From Sphaerisporangium album (lineage in GTDB: Bacteria; Actinomycetota; Actinomycetes; Streptosporangiales; Streptosporangiaceae), in NCBI RefSeq assembly GCF_003323745.1, contig NZ_QOIL01000010.1:278120-319394 (forward strand): a DNA stretch of 41,275 nucleotides, written 5' to 3'. The translations under genes were made by a program, and so were the position numbers. The notes below the pieces were generated by a model. That model made no database searches, was not told the DNA's origin, and saw nothing but the letters and a program-made list of their open reading frames with translations. Of the stretch, positions 23,115 through 30,974 are shown one piece after another (positions within the stretch are counted from its first letter, which is position 1; each line of letters opens with the position of its first letter).

Positions 23115-24494
23115 CTAGGTGCCGTAGACCTGGAACTCGAACAGCGAGTAGCCGTACGGGGTGGCGCGTTGTGTGCCGTTCACCCTGATATAGCGCCCGG
23201 TTCCGGACAGCGTGAGGTCGTCGGTGCCGCCGTCACCGGTCGTGGTCGAGTAGACGTTCGTCCACGTGGTGCCGTCCGCCGACGTCTGTATCTGGTAGGC
23301 CTTGCCGTACGCGGCCTCCCAGTTCAGCGTCACACGGTTGATGGTGTACGAGCGGCCGAGGTCGACCTGGATCCACTGCGGGTCGCTGAAGGCGCTGCTC
23401 CAGCGGGTGGTGCCGCTGCCGTCGGTGGCGTTCGCCGCGCCCAGCGAGGCGTTCTCCACCGAGGAGGCCGTGGTGGGCTTGCCCTGGGCGACGTTCCCGC
23501 CCCCGCCACCGCCGCCGGGGCCCTTGTTGTAGACCGCGACGTAGTCGATGTTCATCTGCCCGCCGGAGATCGTGGAGGCGAAGGGGCCGCCACCGAAGGC
23601 GGCCGGGAAGCCGCCGCCGATCGCCAGGTCGTAGATGATGAAGAACGGGTGCTGGACGGCGCTCGTCCAGGTGGCCGCGGGCACGCGGGTGGCCGGCAAC
23701 GTGAAGTAGTTGTTGCCGTCGAGGTACCAGCGGATCTCCTCCGGCGACTTCGAGCGGTCGATCTCCACCGCGTAGGTGTGGTAGCCGGTCTGGCAGCCGG
23801 GGCAGGGACGTTCGCCGCTGCCGAGGCCGGTCGACTCGTTGCACACCCCGCCGGGGTTCGTGCCGCAGTGCAGGGTGCCGAAGACGGAGCTGCGCCCGTT
23901 GATGTCCTCGAGGATGTCGATCTCGCCGCTGGTCGGCCACGGCACGCCACTGCGCAGGGGCGCGCCGAGCATCCAGAAGGCGGGCCAGTAGCCGGCGCCG
24001 TTGGCGGTGGTGACGTTGGGCTGCTGGATCGACGACTCCATGCGGACGACGCCGCCCGCGGGCGCGCCGAAGGTCGCCGCCTGGGTCTCGATGCGGCCCG
24101 AGGTCCACCCCTGGGTCGGGTTGGTGCCGGAGTGCAGGGCGCGCAGGACCAGGTGCCCGTTGCCGTCGTGGAAGACGTTGGCCGTGCTGTTGGTCATCGT
24201 CTCGATCTCGCCGGTGCCGAAGCTGCTTCCGGGACCGGTGTCGTACTTCCACGTGCCGGTGTTCACGCCGGTGCCCGCGGCCGCGCTGAAGTCGTCGCTC
24301 CAGGTGAGCGTGAAGCCCGGCGGCGGCGCCGGGACGGCCGCGTGCGCCGTGCCCGGGACGGCCACGGCCGTCAGCGTCGAGATCCCGACGGTGGTGACCG
24401 TCAGGAGTACGGCCGAGGCGGCGGCCTTGAGACGTGCTCCCAGCCTGCGACGTGGGATCGCTCCCACGTCGGTGCGATCGCGCATGCGTAGCAT
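23115..24494 (-). CDS. Secreted glycoside hydrolase family 16 with C-terminal F5/8 type C (discoidin) domain
   Basis: 459 residues. The start ATG at 24494 is preceded by GGGAGAG; upstream in-frame codons lack a site. The signal peptide has an Arg-rich n-region (IPRRRLGARLKAA), a hydrophobic core and a likely cut after AHA. The GH16 catalytic domain (about 60-300) has WKYDTGPG and FGTGEIETMT, the nucleophile/acid-base motif SGEIDILED (ExDxxE) and AGYWPAFWMLG. A poly-Gly linker (GPGGGGGGGN) leads to an F5/8C carbohydrate-binding domain with ASSVENASLGAANATDGS and WIQVDLGRSYTINRV. The family cleaves beta-1,3/1,4-glucans or related polysaccharides outside the cell; exact substrate unknown. A LacI-type operator lies upstream. 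Confidence 0.93.
   Translation of the reverse strand: MLRMRDRTDVGAIPRRRLGARLKAAASAVLLTVTTVGISTLTAVAVPGTAHAAVPAPPPGFTLTWSDDFSAAAGTGVNTGTWKYDTGPGSSFGTGEIETMTNSTANVFHDGNGHLVLRALHSGTNPTQGWTSGRIETQAATFGAPAGGVVRMESSIQQPNVTTANGAGYWPAFWMLGAPLRSGVPWPTSGEIDILEDINGRSSVFGTLHCGTNPGGVCNESTGLGSGERPCPGCQTGYHTYAVEIDRSKSPEEIRWYLDGNNYFTLPATRVPAATWTSAVQHPFFIIYDLAIGGGFPAAFGGGPFASTISGGQMNIDYVAVYNKGPGGGGGGGNVAQGKPTTASSVENASLGAANATDGSGTTRWSSAFSDPQWIQVDLGRSYTINRVTLNWEAAYGKAYQIQTSADGTTWTNVYSTTTGDGGTDDLTLSGTGRYIRVNGTQRATPYGYSLFEFQVYGT
24448..24471. repeat. Perfect 10-bp inverted repeat in the GH16 signal-peptide coding region
   Basis: CGACGTGGGA, a 4-nt loop, then TCCCACGTCG. It lies about 23 nt inside the GH16 reading frame. 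It could form a strong mRNA hairpin near the start or be a protein-binding site. Confidence 0.6.
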
Positions 24495-24643
24495 GGGCTC
24501 TCCCTTGGTGAGGACCGATCGGCGGTCGGCGGCCCCAGGCATGGGATAACGCTTTCTCGGCTACCTGGGACAGGGGCGCGGATCATGGGGGTCAGCGCCC
24601 CCCGCCTGTGCGCGTCGAGGGGTGGATCGGTCGTACCTATATG

Positions 24644-24657
24644 AGAGAGCGCTCTCT
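24644..24657. promoter_or_regulatory. LacI-type operator at the GH16 promoter
   Basis: AGAGAGCGCTCTCT is a perfect 14-bp palindrome with the GAGCGCTC core typical of actinomycete LacI-family sugar repressors (the CebR site TGGGAGCGCTCCCA is the known parallel). It covers about +3 to +16 of the predicted transcript, so a bound repressor would block it. No LacI gene is in the window. Confidence 0.7.
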
Positions 24658-24666
24658 GGACAGAGA

Positions 24667-24694
24667 GTATTACCCCTTCGCGATGTTCCGTCAA
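24667..24694 (-). promoter_or_regulatory. Promoter of the GH16 gene
   Basis: On the minus strand, TTGACG (24689-24694), a 16-nt spacer and TAATAC (24667-24672). The predicted start near 24660 gives a leader of about 165 nt, with the operator immediately downstream of the start point. Confidence 0.6.
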
Positions 24695-24723
24695 CACTTA
24701 TGTAAAGTCGTTGAAACATAGAC

Positions 24724-24897
24724 GGCCCGGCGCCCGTCCGGGGCCGGACGGCCGCGGCCCGCTTGCTGCGCGAGTCCGACGCCCTGCCGGCCGAGGTCGC
24801 CCGCCTGGGCGGCTACAGCTCGGAGTACGCCTTCGCCAACGCCTTCAAGCGCCTGTTCCGCGTCGCGCCCGGCGGGTACCGCCGTCAGGGGAGCCCG
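24724..24897 (+). pseudogene. Remnant of an AraC-family regulator (C-terminal helix-turn-helix only)
   Basis: The frame through 24763 reads AARLLRESDALPAEVARLGG then YSSEYAFANAFKRLFRVAPG and GYRR, the second helix-turn-helix of an AraC/XylS regulator. No start, effector domain or first helix-turn-helix lies upstream; instead there is the GH16 promoter. No stop appears soon after, and the frame runs on into the DUF427 gene. I take it as a decayed fragment about 58 residues long. Its presence suggests a rearrangement between the GH16 and DUF427 genes. Confidence 0.65.
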
Positions 24898-25033
24898 CGC
24901 GGCGGGAGGGCTCCGCCGGCCCCGGCGACGCCGCCGGAGCGTCGCGGTCCGCCTGGGAGACGGACGCGCCGCAGGATATCCTTCGCAGCCGAGGGCCCCA
25001 CGTGCCAGGAACGAGCCGACGGAGATGAGAATC

Positions 25034-25420
25034 ATGGAGAAGCCCGTGGCGATCCCAGGCCCCGACCACCCCATCACGGTCGAGCGGAACCCCGCCCGCG
25101 TCGTGGTGACGGTCGCCGGACGGGTGCTCGCCGACACCAAGGACGCGCTCACGCTGCGCGAGGCGAACTATCCGCCGGTGCAGTACGTCCCGCGCAAGGA
25201 CGTCGACATGGGGCGGCTCGAGCGCACCGGCCACCACACCTACTGCCCCTACAAGGGGGACGCCTCCTACTACAGCATCCCCGGCGGGGGAGAGCGGTCG
25301 GTCAACGCCGTGTGGAGCTACGAGACGCCGTACGCCGCGGTCTCCGAGATCGAAGGGCACCTCGCCTTCTACCCCGACCGCGTCGACGCCATCGAGGAGC
25401 AGGGCGCCCCTCAGGAGTAG
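25034..25420 (+). CDS. DUF427 domain protein
   Basis: 128 residues. Of two in-frame ATGs (25025, 25034) the second is preferred because GGAG at 25021-25024 is 9 nt away from it but touches the first. DUF427 motifs are visible: RVVVTVAGRVLADTKDALTL, YPPVQYVPRKDVDMGRLERT, HTYCPYKGDASYYSI, WSYETPYAAVSEIEGHLAFY and PDRVDAI. The family forms small beta-barrel cytoplasmic proteins of unknown role. It converges with the SDR gene, 16 nt between stops. Confidence 0.92.
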   Translation: MEKPVAIPGPDHPITVERNPARVVVTVAGRVLADTKDALTLREANYPPVQYVPRKDVDMGRLERTGHHTYCPYKGDASYYSIPGGGERSVNAVWSYETPYAAVSEIEGHLAFYPDRVDAIEEQGAPQE

Positions 25421-25436
25421 GTGGGCCAGGAGGCGC

Positions 25437-26144
25437 TCACGACGCGAGCCCGGCGTAGAGCGCCTCCAGGTCGCCGGACAGCCCGGCCTTGACGCCGCGG
25501 CTCACGTCGTCCGCCAGCACCTCCGGCAGGCCGGCCTCCACGCCGTCGAGGACCTGCCGCACGACGTCCTCGGGGCTGATCTTGGGCCCGGTGATCCGCG
25601 CGGCCATGTCGGTGTCGATGTACCCGGCGTGCACGCCCATGACCAGCGTGCCCTGGCCGGCCAGTTCCTGGCGGACGGCGTTGGTCAGCGCCCAGGCGGC
25701 GGACTTGGACGCCGAGTAGGAGCCGATGCCCGGCAGGGAGACGAACGAGAGCACCGACAGCACGTTGACCAGCGCGCCGCCGCCGTTGCGGGCCAGCACC
25801 GGGGCGAACGCGCGGACCATCTCCAGGGTGCCGAAGTAGTTGGTCTCCATCTCGGCGCGCGCCCCGGCGACGTCCTCGCCCCCGGTCAGCGGGCCGCCCC
25901 GGGAGATGCCCGCGTTGTTGATCAGCAGGGTGGTGTCCCCGCACCGCTCGGCGGCCTCCCGTACGGCGGCCGGGTCGGTGATGTCGAGCCGGACCGGGAC
26001 GACGCCCGGCTCGGTCACCGCGCCGGCGTCGCGGGCCGCGGCGTAGACCGTACGGGCGCCGCGCCGCAGGAGCTCGCGCGCGAAGGCCGCGCCGAGGCCC
26101 CGGTTGGCGCCGGTGACGAGGGCGACGGAATCGTTGATCTTCAT
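25437..26144 (-). CDS. Short-chain dehydrogenase/reductase (SDR)
   Basis: 235 residues. Classical SDR motifs: the cofactor loop TGANRGLG (residues 11-18), LDITD, LLINNAGISRG and the catalytic YSASK with an upstream Ser (VNVLSVLSF). NAD(P)H-dependent oxidoreductase of the Rossmann fold, cytoplasmic. The start ATG overlaps the thiolase stop as ATGA, and GAGAGG lies upstream, so translation is coupled to the thiolase. With the thiolase it may act on beta-hydroxy/keto acyl intermediates, though the pair could also serve a xenobiotic or steroid route; the substrate is unknown. Confidence 0.92.
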   Translation of the reverse strand: MKINDSVALVTGANRGLGAAFARELLRRGARTVYAAARDAGAVTEPGVVPVRLDITDPAAVREAAERCGDTTLLINNAGISRGGPLTGGEDVAGARAEMETNYFGTLEMVRAFAPVLARNGGGALVNVLSVLSFVSLPGIGSYSASKSAAWALTNAVRQELAGQGTLVMGVHAGYIDTDMAARITGPKISPEDVVRQVLDGVEAGLPEVLADDVSRGVKAGLSGDLEALYAGLAS

Positions 26145-27313
26145 TGGATCCTCTCCAGGATGGTCGCGTTGGCGAGGCCCCCCGCCTCGCACATGGTCTG
26201 CAGCCCGTACCGCGCGCCGCGACGGCGCATGGCGTGGACCAGGGTGGTCATGATGCGGGCGCCGCTCGCGCCGAGCGGGTGCCCGAGCGCGATGGCGCCG
26301 CCGTCGGCGTTGACCTTCGCGGGGTCGGCCCCGGTCTCCTGCCCCCAGGCGAGCACGACCGAGGCGAAGGCCTCGTTGACCTCGAACAGGTCGATGTCGG
26401 CGAGCGTCAGCCCGGCCCGGCGCAGCACCTTCTCGGTGGCGGGGATCACGCCGGTGAGCATGAGCAGCGGGTCGGAGCCGGTGACGGCGAAGGAGTGCAG
26501 CCGCGCCAGGGGACGCAGCCCGAGCCGGGCGGCCGTCTCGCCGGTCGTGATGAGCAGCGCGGCGGCGCCGTCGTTGATCGGGCTGCTGTTGCCCGCGGTC
26601 ACCGACCAGTCGATCTGCGGGAACCGCGCGGCGTAGGCCGGGTCGGCGAACGCGGGCCTGAGCCCGGCCAGGGCCTCCATGGTGGTGCCCGGGCGCACGG
26701 ACTCGTCCGCGCCGGCCGCGCCGATCGGCGCGATCTCCTCCTCGAACGACCCGGCGGCGTGCGCGGCGGCGGCCCTGTGATGGGACGCGAGCGCGAACTC
26801 GTCCATCCGCTCGCGGCTCAGCGACCACTTGGCGGCGATCAGCTCGGCGCTGACGCCCTGCGGCACCAGCCCCTCGGGGAAGCGGGCGGCCAGGCCCGGC
26901 CCGAACGGATCCGCGCCCGGCGGGACGTTCGACCACATCGGGACCCGGCTCATGGACTCCACCCCGCAGGCCACCGCCAGGTCGTAGGCGCCCGAGATCA
27001 CGCCCTGCGCGGCGAAGTGGACGGCCTGCTGGGAGGACCCGCACTGCCGGTCGACGGTGACCGCCGGGACCGTGTCGGGGAAGCCGGCCGACAGCCAGGC
27101 GTACCGGGTGGTGTTCATGGCCTGCTCGCCGACCTGGTCGACGCAGCCGCCGATCACGTCGTCGACCAGCGCGGGGTCCACGCCGGCGCGGTCGATCAGG
27201 GCCTTGAGCGTGTGCGCGAGCAGCTCCACCGGGTGGATCGAGGCGAGCGCGCCCCCGGGCTTTCCCTTGCCGATGGGAGTGCGCACGGCCTGCACGATCA
27301 CGGCGTCACGCAT
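26141..27313 (-). CDS. Thiolase (acetyl-CoA C-acyltransferase)
   Basis: 390 residues, full length. The nucleophilic Cys is C91 in DRQCGSSQQ; the C-terminal catalytic pair is H345 in GGAIALGHPLGASGARI and C375 in MCEAGGLANATI; NEAFAS is also present. The family reversibly cleaves 3-ketoacyl-CoA with CoA. MCEAGG replaces the commoner CIGGG, as in many actinobacterial degradative thiolases. ATG at 27313 with GGAGG 5-6 nt upstream. It is first in a two-gene operon with the SDR and divergent from the HxlR regulator, whose operator lies in its promoter. Confidence 0.94.
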   Translation of the reverse strand: MRDAVIVQAVRTPIGKGKPGGALASIHPVELLAHTLKALIDRAGVDPALVDDVIGGCVDQVGEQAMNTTRYAWLSAGFPDTVPAVTVDRQCGSSQQAVHFAAQGVISGAYDLAVACGVESMSRVPMWSNVPPGADPFGPGLAARFPEGLVPQGVSAELIAAKWSLSRERMDEFALASHHRAAAAHAAGSFEEEIAPIGAAGADESVRPGTTMEALAGLRPAFADPAYAARFPQIDWSVTAGNSSPINDGAAALLITTGETAARLGLRPLARLHSFAVTGSDPLLMLTGVIPATEKVLRRAGLTLADIDLFEVNEAFASVVLAWGQETGADPAKVNADGGAIALGHPLGASGARIMTTLVHAMRRRGARYGLQTMCEAGGLANATILERIQ

Positions 27314-27345
27314 GACGTCCTCCAGTGAGTTGGAAAACTGGACTT

Positions 27346-27375
27346 ACTCTAGCCGCAGTCAGTTGGATAATCCAA
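27346..27375 (-). promoter_or_regulatory. Promoter of the thiolase-SDR operon
   Basis: Minus strand: TTGGAT (27370-27375), an 18-nt spacer, TAGAGT (27346-27351). The start would be near 27339, about 26 nt before the ATG. Its -35 box lies inside the 27362-27376 palindrome. Confidence 0.55.
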
Positions 27376-27376
27376 C
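27362..27376. promoter_or_regulatory. Operator of the HxlR regulator shared by two promoters
   Basis: GTTGGATAATCCAAC: perfect 7-bp arms around one base. A partly matching AGTTGGA half-site lies at 27329-27335. The palindrome contains the -35 boxes of both divergent promoters, so binding would shut off regulator and operon together. Confidence 0.7.
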
Positions 27377-27391
27377 GCAGCCTCCTAAAAT
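27363..27391 (+). promoter_or_regulatory. Promoter of the HxlR gene (leaderless)
   Basis: TTGGAT (27363-27368), a 17-nt spacer, TAAAAT (27386-27391). The expected +1 is 27398, the A of the ATG. This and the lack of a Shine-Dalgarno point to a leaderless mRNA. Confidence 0.6.
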
Positions 27392-27397
27392 GTGACC

Positions 27398-27982
27398 ATG
27401 GCCACGACGCCCCCACCATCCACGCCGCCGACACAACCGCCGCCGCCGGCACGGGTGGCGTCCACAGGGGCACGACCCGAACCGGGCACGGCCCGCGCGG
27501 GCTCCCGTCCGTGCTCCGTCGCCGACGCCCTCAGCGTGGTCGGCGAGAAGTACTCCCTGCTCGTGCTGCGCGAGGTCTTCCTCGGCGTGCGGCGCTTCGA
27601 CGCCATCGCCCGCAACACCGGCGCCCCGCGCGACATCCTGGCCGCCCGCCTGCGGCGCCTCACCGAGGGCGGCGTCCTGGAGAAGACCCTCTACAGCACC
27701 CGCCCGGCCCGCCACGAGTACCACCTGACCGACGCGGGCCGCGAGCTGGAGCCCGTCCTGCACCTGCTGCGCCAGTGGGGCGACCGCCACCTCACCGACC
27801 GCCCGCCGATCACCGTGGAGCACTCCTGCGGCACCGGCCTCGACCCGATCCTGGTGTGCCGCACCTGCGGCGAACCCGTCACCGAAGGCTCCTGCCGCGT
27901 CCACTTCCAGCTCCCCGGCTGGACGTTCGCGGGCGCCGTCCCCGCCCAGGCCCCCTCGGACGACCGGCCTGCGGAGGCGTAA
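27398..27982 (+). CDS. HxlR-family winged-helix transcriptional regulator
   Basis: 194 residues from the ATG at 27398 (a GTG 6 nt earlier is less likely; see promoter). About 45 Pro/Thr-rich residues precede the HxlR domain: CSVADALSVVGEKYSLLVLR, RRFDAIARNTGAPRDILAAR, LRRLTEGGVLEKTLYS, EYHLTDAGREL. The C-terminus has CGTGLDPILVCRTCGEPVTE, in which three Cys could bind a metal or sense redox state or electrophiles, as several HxlR members do by Cys chemistry. It is divergent from the thiolase-SDR operon and very probably represses both through the 15-bp palindrome. Confidence 0.92.
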   Translation: MATTPPPSTPPTQPPPPARVASTGARPEPGTARAGSRPCSVADALSVVGEKYSLLVLREVFLGVRRFDAIARNTGAPRDILAARLRRLTEGGVLEKTLYSTRPARHEYHLTDAGRELEPVLHLLRQWGDRHLTDRPPITVEHSCGTGLDPILVCRTCGEPVTEGSCRVHFQLPGWTFAGAVPAQAPSDDRPAEA

Positions 27983-28230
27983 CGCTCTGATCCGCGCGTC
28001 AGATCTCATGAGAGACCTCGCGAGATCGCCGCCGAGGGGACATGCCGACCGGGGCGAGCGCGGCTGGCGGTAAGCCCGAATGGGCGGCTATTTCGTGGTG
28101 TGTCCCACCCGCGAGGCCGTTACCCTGGCGATCGACGATCGGGCGGAACCCCATGGCCGCCGGACAGGACGCGCAGTGCCGGCGCGGCAGGGTTCCGCTG
28201 CACGCCCGCCGCCGGAACCAGGAGGCGAAC
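27983..28230. other. Intergenic region with small palindromes
   Basis: 248 nt. TCTCATGAGA (28004-28013) and CTCGCGAG (28017-28024) lie inside a wider GATCTC...GAGATC arm pair (28002-28027), which could be the end of the HxlR transcript. No gene is supported here; in-frame codons upstream of 28231 look non-coding. Confidence 0.35.
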
Positions 28231-29109
28231 GTGCGGGATGAACCCGGCGCCGGACGCGCCGACGAGCCGGTCCACCCGCCGCGGGCCGGAAAGAGATGGG
28301 GAAGGCCCCTGGTGGTGGCCGCCGTCGTGGTGGCGCTGGCCTTCGCCGGCGGCGTCGCGTACCGGCTCCGGCCCGGGCCCGCCCTGACGGTCCTGCCGCC
28401 GCCGAGCGGGCCGTGGCCGGTCGAGGGGTTCACCGTGACGCTGTGCGCCGGCACGCCGCCGCGTCCCGAAGGCTGCGCCCAGGCGGCCACCGAGCAGGGC
28501 AGGCGCGCCGTCGAAGCGGCCATCCGCGCGGTGCCGGGCGTCGCGAAGGTGTCGTTCGTCCCCGCGAAGGAGTTCGCGGGGGAACTGAACCAGATGACCG
28601 GCGAGGAGGAGCCGGGTGGATCCGGCTTCACGGAAGACGGCACGGTCCCCAGGTTCGTGGGAGAGTTGCGCGTCCGGGGTGACGCGGCCGCGACGCGTCC
28701 CGCGGAGGACGAACTGCGGGCCGCGGTCGAAAAGCTCCCCGCGGTCGCCGACGTCCTGTTCGAACCGGGTCTCTTCTGGGCGGGCAAGGCCGACCTCGCC
28801 GTCCGGTTGTGCGCAGCCTCCGCGGACCAGGAGCCCCCGTGCGCGGGCAGAGGCCGCCCGACCCCGGACGAGCGCCGCGCCATCGAGAACGCGCTGTCCT
28901 CGATCGAAGGAATCGGCACGGTCTTCTTCGAACCCGCCCAACACGCCCGCAAGGTAGCCGAATCCGCCCTCGGCGTGCTCCCGCGCCTGGAGGAGATCGG
29001 CGAGGCTTACCACATCAAACTGACCGACCCCCAAGCCGCGGACACCATCAAATCCACCCTCGAACCCCTCCCCGGCGTCGCGGGCATGGTCCCGCACCTC
29101 GCCCCCTGA
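28231..29109 (+). CDS. Membrane-anchored protein with two FtsX-ectodomain-like repeats
   Basis: 292 residues from a GTG with AGGAGG 5 nt upstream. A short cytoplasmic N-terminus is followed by one membrane helix (LVVAAVVVALAFAGGVAYRL, about 29-48). Two extracytoplasmic units follow. Unit 1 is FTVTLCAGTPPRPEGCAQAA, then GRRAVEAAIRAVPGVAKVSF. Unit 2 is ADLAVRLCAASADQEPPCAG, then DERRAIENALSSIEGIGTVF and FEPA. Each has the LC...C pair, a helix ending in PGV or EGI, and a beta strand, as in the FtsX extracellular domain. There is no FtsX permease and no FtsE nearby. It may bind a peptidoglycan hydrolase or act as a free FtsX-like ectodomain; this is inference. Confidence 0.78.
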   Translation: MRDEPGAGRADEPVHPPRAGKRWGRPLVVAAVVVALAFAGGVAYRLRPGPALTVLPPPSGPWPVEGFTVTLCAGTPPRPEGCAQAATEQGRRAVEAAIRAVPGVAKVSFVPAKEFAGELNQMTGEEEPGGSGFTEDGTVPRFVGELRVRGDAAATRPAEDELRAAVEKLPAVADVLFEPGLFWAGKADLAVRLCAASADQEPPCAGRGRPTPDERRAIENALSSIEGIGTVFFEPAQHARKVAESALGVLPRLEEIGEAYHIKLTDPQAADTIKSTLEPLPGVAGMVPHLAP

Positions 29110-29345
29110 ATGGCGAGCGTTACCCGTCCGGTGGGCGACCTCGCCACTGCCGAGGACGCGGTGGCCGCGAGTGGTCCGGCCGCGCGGCCGCGGGCCCTGG
29201 AAGGACAGCTCGCGCCGGAGGCCAGATGTTGCCGGAGAGTTCGATCGAATTTCACTGGTGTGCACACGCGCCATCTATACGCTCCGTGGCGCCTGAATGA
29301 GGCGTCTTATGTCCACAAATGGCTGTTGACCGGCTAAGGGTGACT

Positions 29346-30887
29346 ATGGAGCAGGCTGGCCACGGGGATTCGTCGGCCCATCCCTGGCAGCAGTCGTCCT
29401 CCGACGCCATGCCTCCGTACGCGCCGTCGTACGACCTCGCGCCCGCGCGGTCGCAGGGGCGAACGGCGGGCTGCTTGTTGATGTCGGCCAGCCTGGCCGT
29501 CGGTCTCGTCGCCGTCCTGGCCCTGGTCTTCGTGGTCATGAGGGGGCAGCCGGACGCGGGCGGCCCGGGGAACGCCGGCGGGGTGGGGGCCATCGGCTCG
29601 CCTGACTCGGTGGTGCTGACCGAGGAGCGTCCGGGTGGTCCGCCGGAAAGCACGCCCGACTCGTTCCAGGTGGCCGAGGACGAGTTGCGGCGGGCGGTCG
29701 AGGCCCACAACCGGGCGTTCCAGGCAGGGGATCTCGGCGGTTACCTGAAGATCTTCGACCAGGGCGACGCCGAACTGCTGGAACAGCAGACGAACACCTT
29801 CGACAACCTCCGTAAGCTGCCCTTCGAGGAGGCCGCCTTCGAGGTGCAACAGGGTGAGGGCCTGGCCAAGGACGCCTTCGGAAACTGGATCTCGTTCTCC
29901 TTCGACGTGACCCTGGAGCACCGGTTCGACGGCGTCGACCTGCGACCGGTCGCCGAGTGGTACCGCTGGACCGTGGCGAAGGCCGGCGAGAACGCCCCGC
30001 CGACGGTCACCGCAGTCACGGGAACCCCCGCGACGTCCGGTGATTCCGAGACCGACTCCTATCCCGCTCCGTGGGACAGCTGGCCGGACATCTCAGTTGT
30101 CACGACCGAGCACACGGTGGTTCTCACCCGTTCCGCCCAGGCCGACATGGGTGCCAGGGTCGCCCCCCTCGCCGAGCAGGCCGCCGTCGCCGACCTGGAC
30201 TTCTGGGCGCGGAACGGTGACACCGGCACTCCGGTCCCGGCCCGCTACATGATCGTGCTCGCGAAGGGGGAGGACGAGCAGGGAAACCTGTTCCGCCGGT
30301 CGAAGCGCCAGGCCACCGAGGCCGGTATCTCCATATCCATGCTCTCCTCCTCGCCCGAAGAGGGCTCCTGGTACGTCGGCGGCTCCCGGATCGTCACGAA
30401 TAGCAACGCCTGGTACTTCGGCGACGTGGACGGAGGGGTGGACGAACTGCGGGAGCTCTTCCACCACGAGATCGCGCACTCGCTGCTGGCGCCGCTGGAG
30501 CACGGTGCGTCCTTGTCGTCGCTGGATAAATGGGTGGTCGAGGGCTTCGCCGAGTATGTCGCGACTCACGGTCAGAGCCTGGACGAGGACGGGCAGACCC
30601 CGGAGACCCGCGCATACGTGCGAGGCGAGCGCGACCGGCCGTTCGAGGGACGGATCCCGGACAACGCCTCCTGGGACCTTCACGGTCTCGTCGGCGTGAA
30701 CTACCAGCTCAGCCACTTGGCGATGCAGATGATCGCGGAGCGGTACGGCGAGCAGAAGGCGGTCGCGTTCGTGCTCGCGCACTACCGGGGCAAGACGGCC
30801 GACGCGGCGCTCACCGAGGTGCTCGGCATCGGGAGGGAGGACTTCGAGCGTCAGTGGGCCGAATACGTCCGTGCCAAGTTCGCGTGA
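29346..30887 (+). CDS. Membrane-anchored gluzincin metallopeptidase with NTF2-like domain
   Basis: 513 residues. The ATG at 29346 has AAGGG upstream; an in-frame ATG at 29319 has no such site. A Pro/Ser-rich cytoplasmic tail leads to one membrane helix (CLLMSASLAVGLVAVLALVF). Outside are an NTF2/SnoaL-like segment (AVEAHNRAFQAGDLGGYLKI) and a C-terminal peptidase domain with the zinc motif HHEIAHSLL (HExxH) and a downstream Glu in VVEGFAEYVATHG, the gluzincin arrangement of peptidase-MA-like proteins. VNYQLSHLAMQMIAERYG and a C-terminal helix resemble that family. Extracytoplasmic proteolysis is likely; the substrate is unknown. Confidence 0.85.
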   Translation: MEQAGHGDSSAHPWQQSSSDAMPPYAPSYDLAPARSQGRTAGCLLMSASLAVGLVAVLALVFVVMRGQPDAGGPGNAGGVGAIGSPDSVVLTEERPGGPPESTPDSFQVAEDELRRAVEAHNRAFQAGDLGGYLKIFDQGDAELLEQQTNTFDNLRKLPFEEAAFEVQQGEGLAKDAFGNWISFSFDVTLEHRFDGVDLRPVAEWYRWTVAKAGENAPPTVTAVTGTPATSGDSETDSYPAPWDSWPDISVVTTEHTVVLTRSAQADMGARVAPLAEQAAVADLDFWARNGDTGTPVPARYMIVLAKGEDEQGNLFRRSKRQATEAGISISMLSSSPEEGSWYVGGSRIVTNSNAWYFGDVDGGVDELRELFHHEIAHSLLAPLEHGASLSSLDKWVVEGFAEYVATHGQSLDEDGQTPETRAYVRGERDRPFEGRIPDNASWDLHGLVGVNYQLSHLAMQMIAERYGEQKAVAFVLAHYRGKTADAALTEVLGIGREDFERQWAEYVRAKFA

Positions 30888-30974
30888 TCCGCCGGAGGCC
30901 GCCGCCCCGCAGCGATGCCATGGCCTCACTCCGCTCGGCGTTTCGGGGCGCCTGCGACCGAGAAGGAGGCCACG

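Noticed and set aside
5378..27313. Acyl-CoA dehydrogenase and thiolase-SDR as one pathway unit
   Set aside because: They are about 20 kb apart with unrelated genes between and separate control, so linkage is not supported.
28042..28230. Longer N-terminus for the FtsX-ectodomain-like protein
   Set aside because: The GTG at 28231 has AGGAGG at ideal distance and leads straight to a membrane helix; the extra upstream residues look like translated intergenic DNA.
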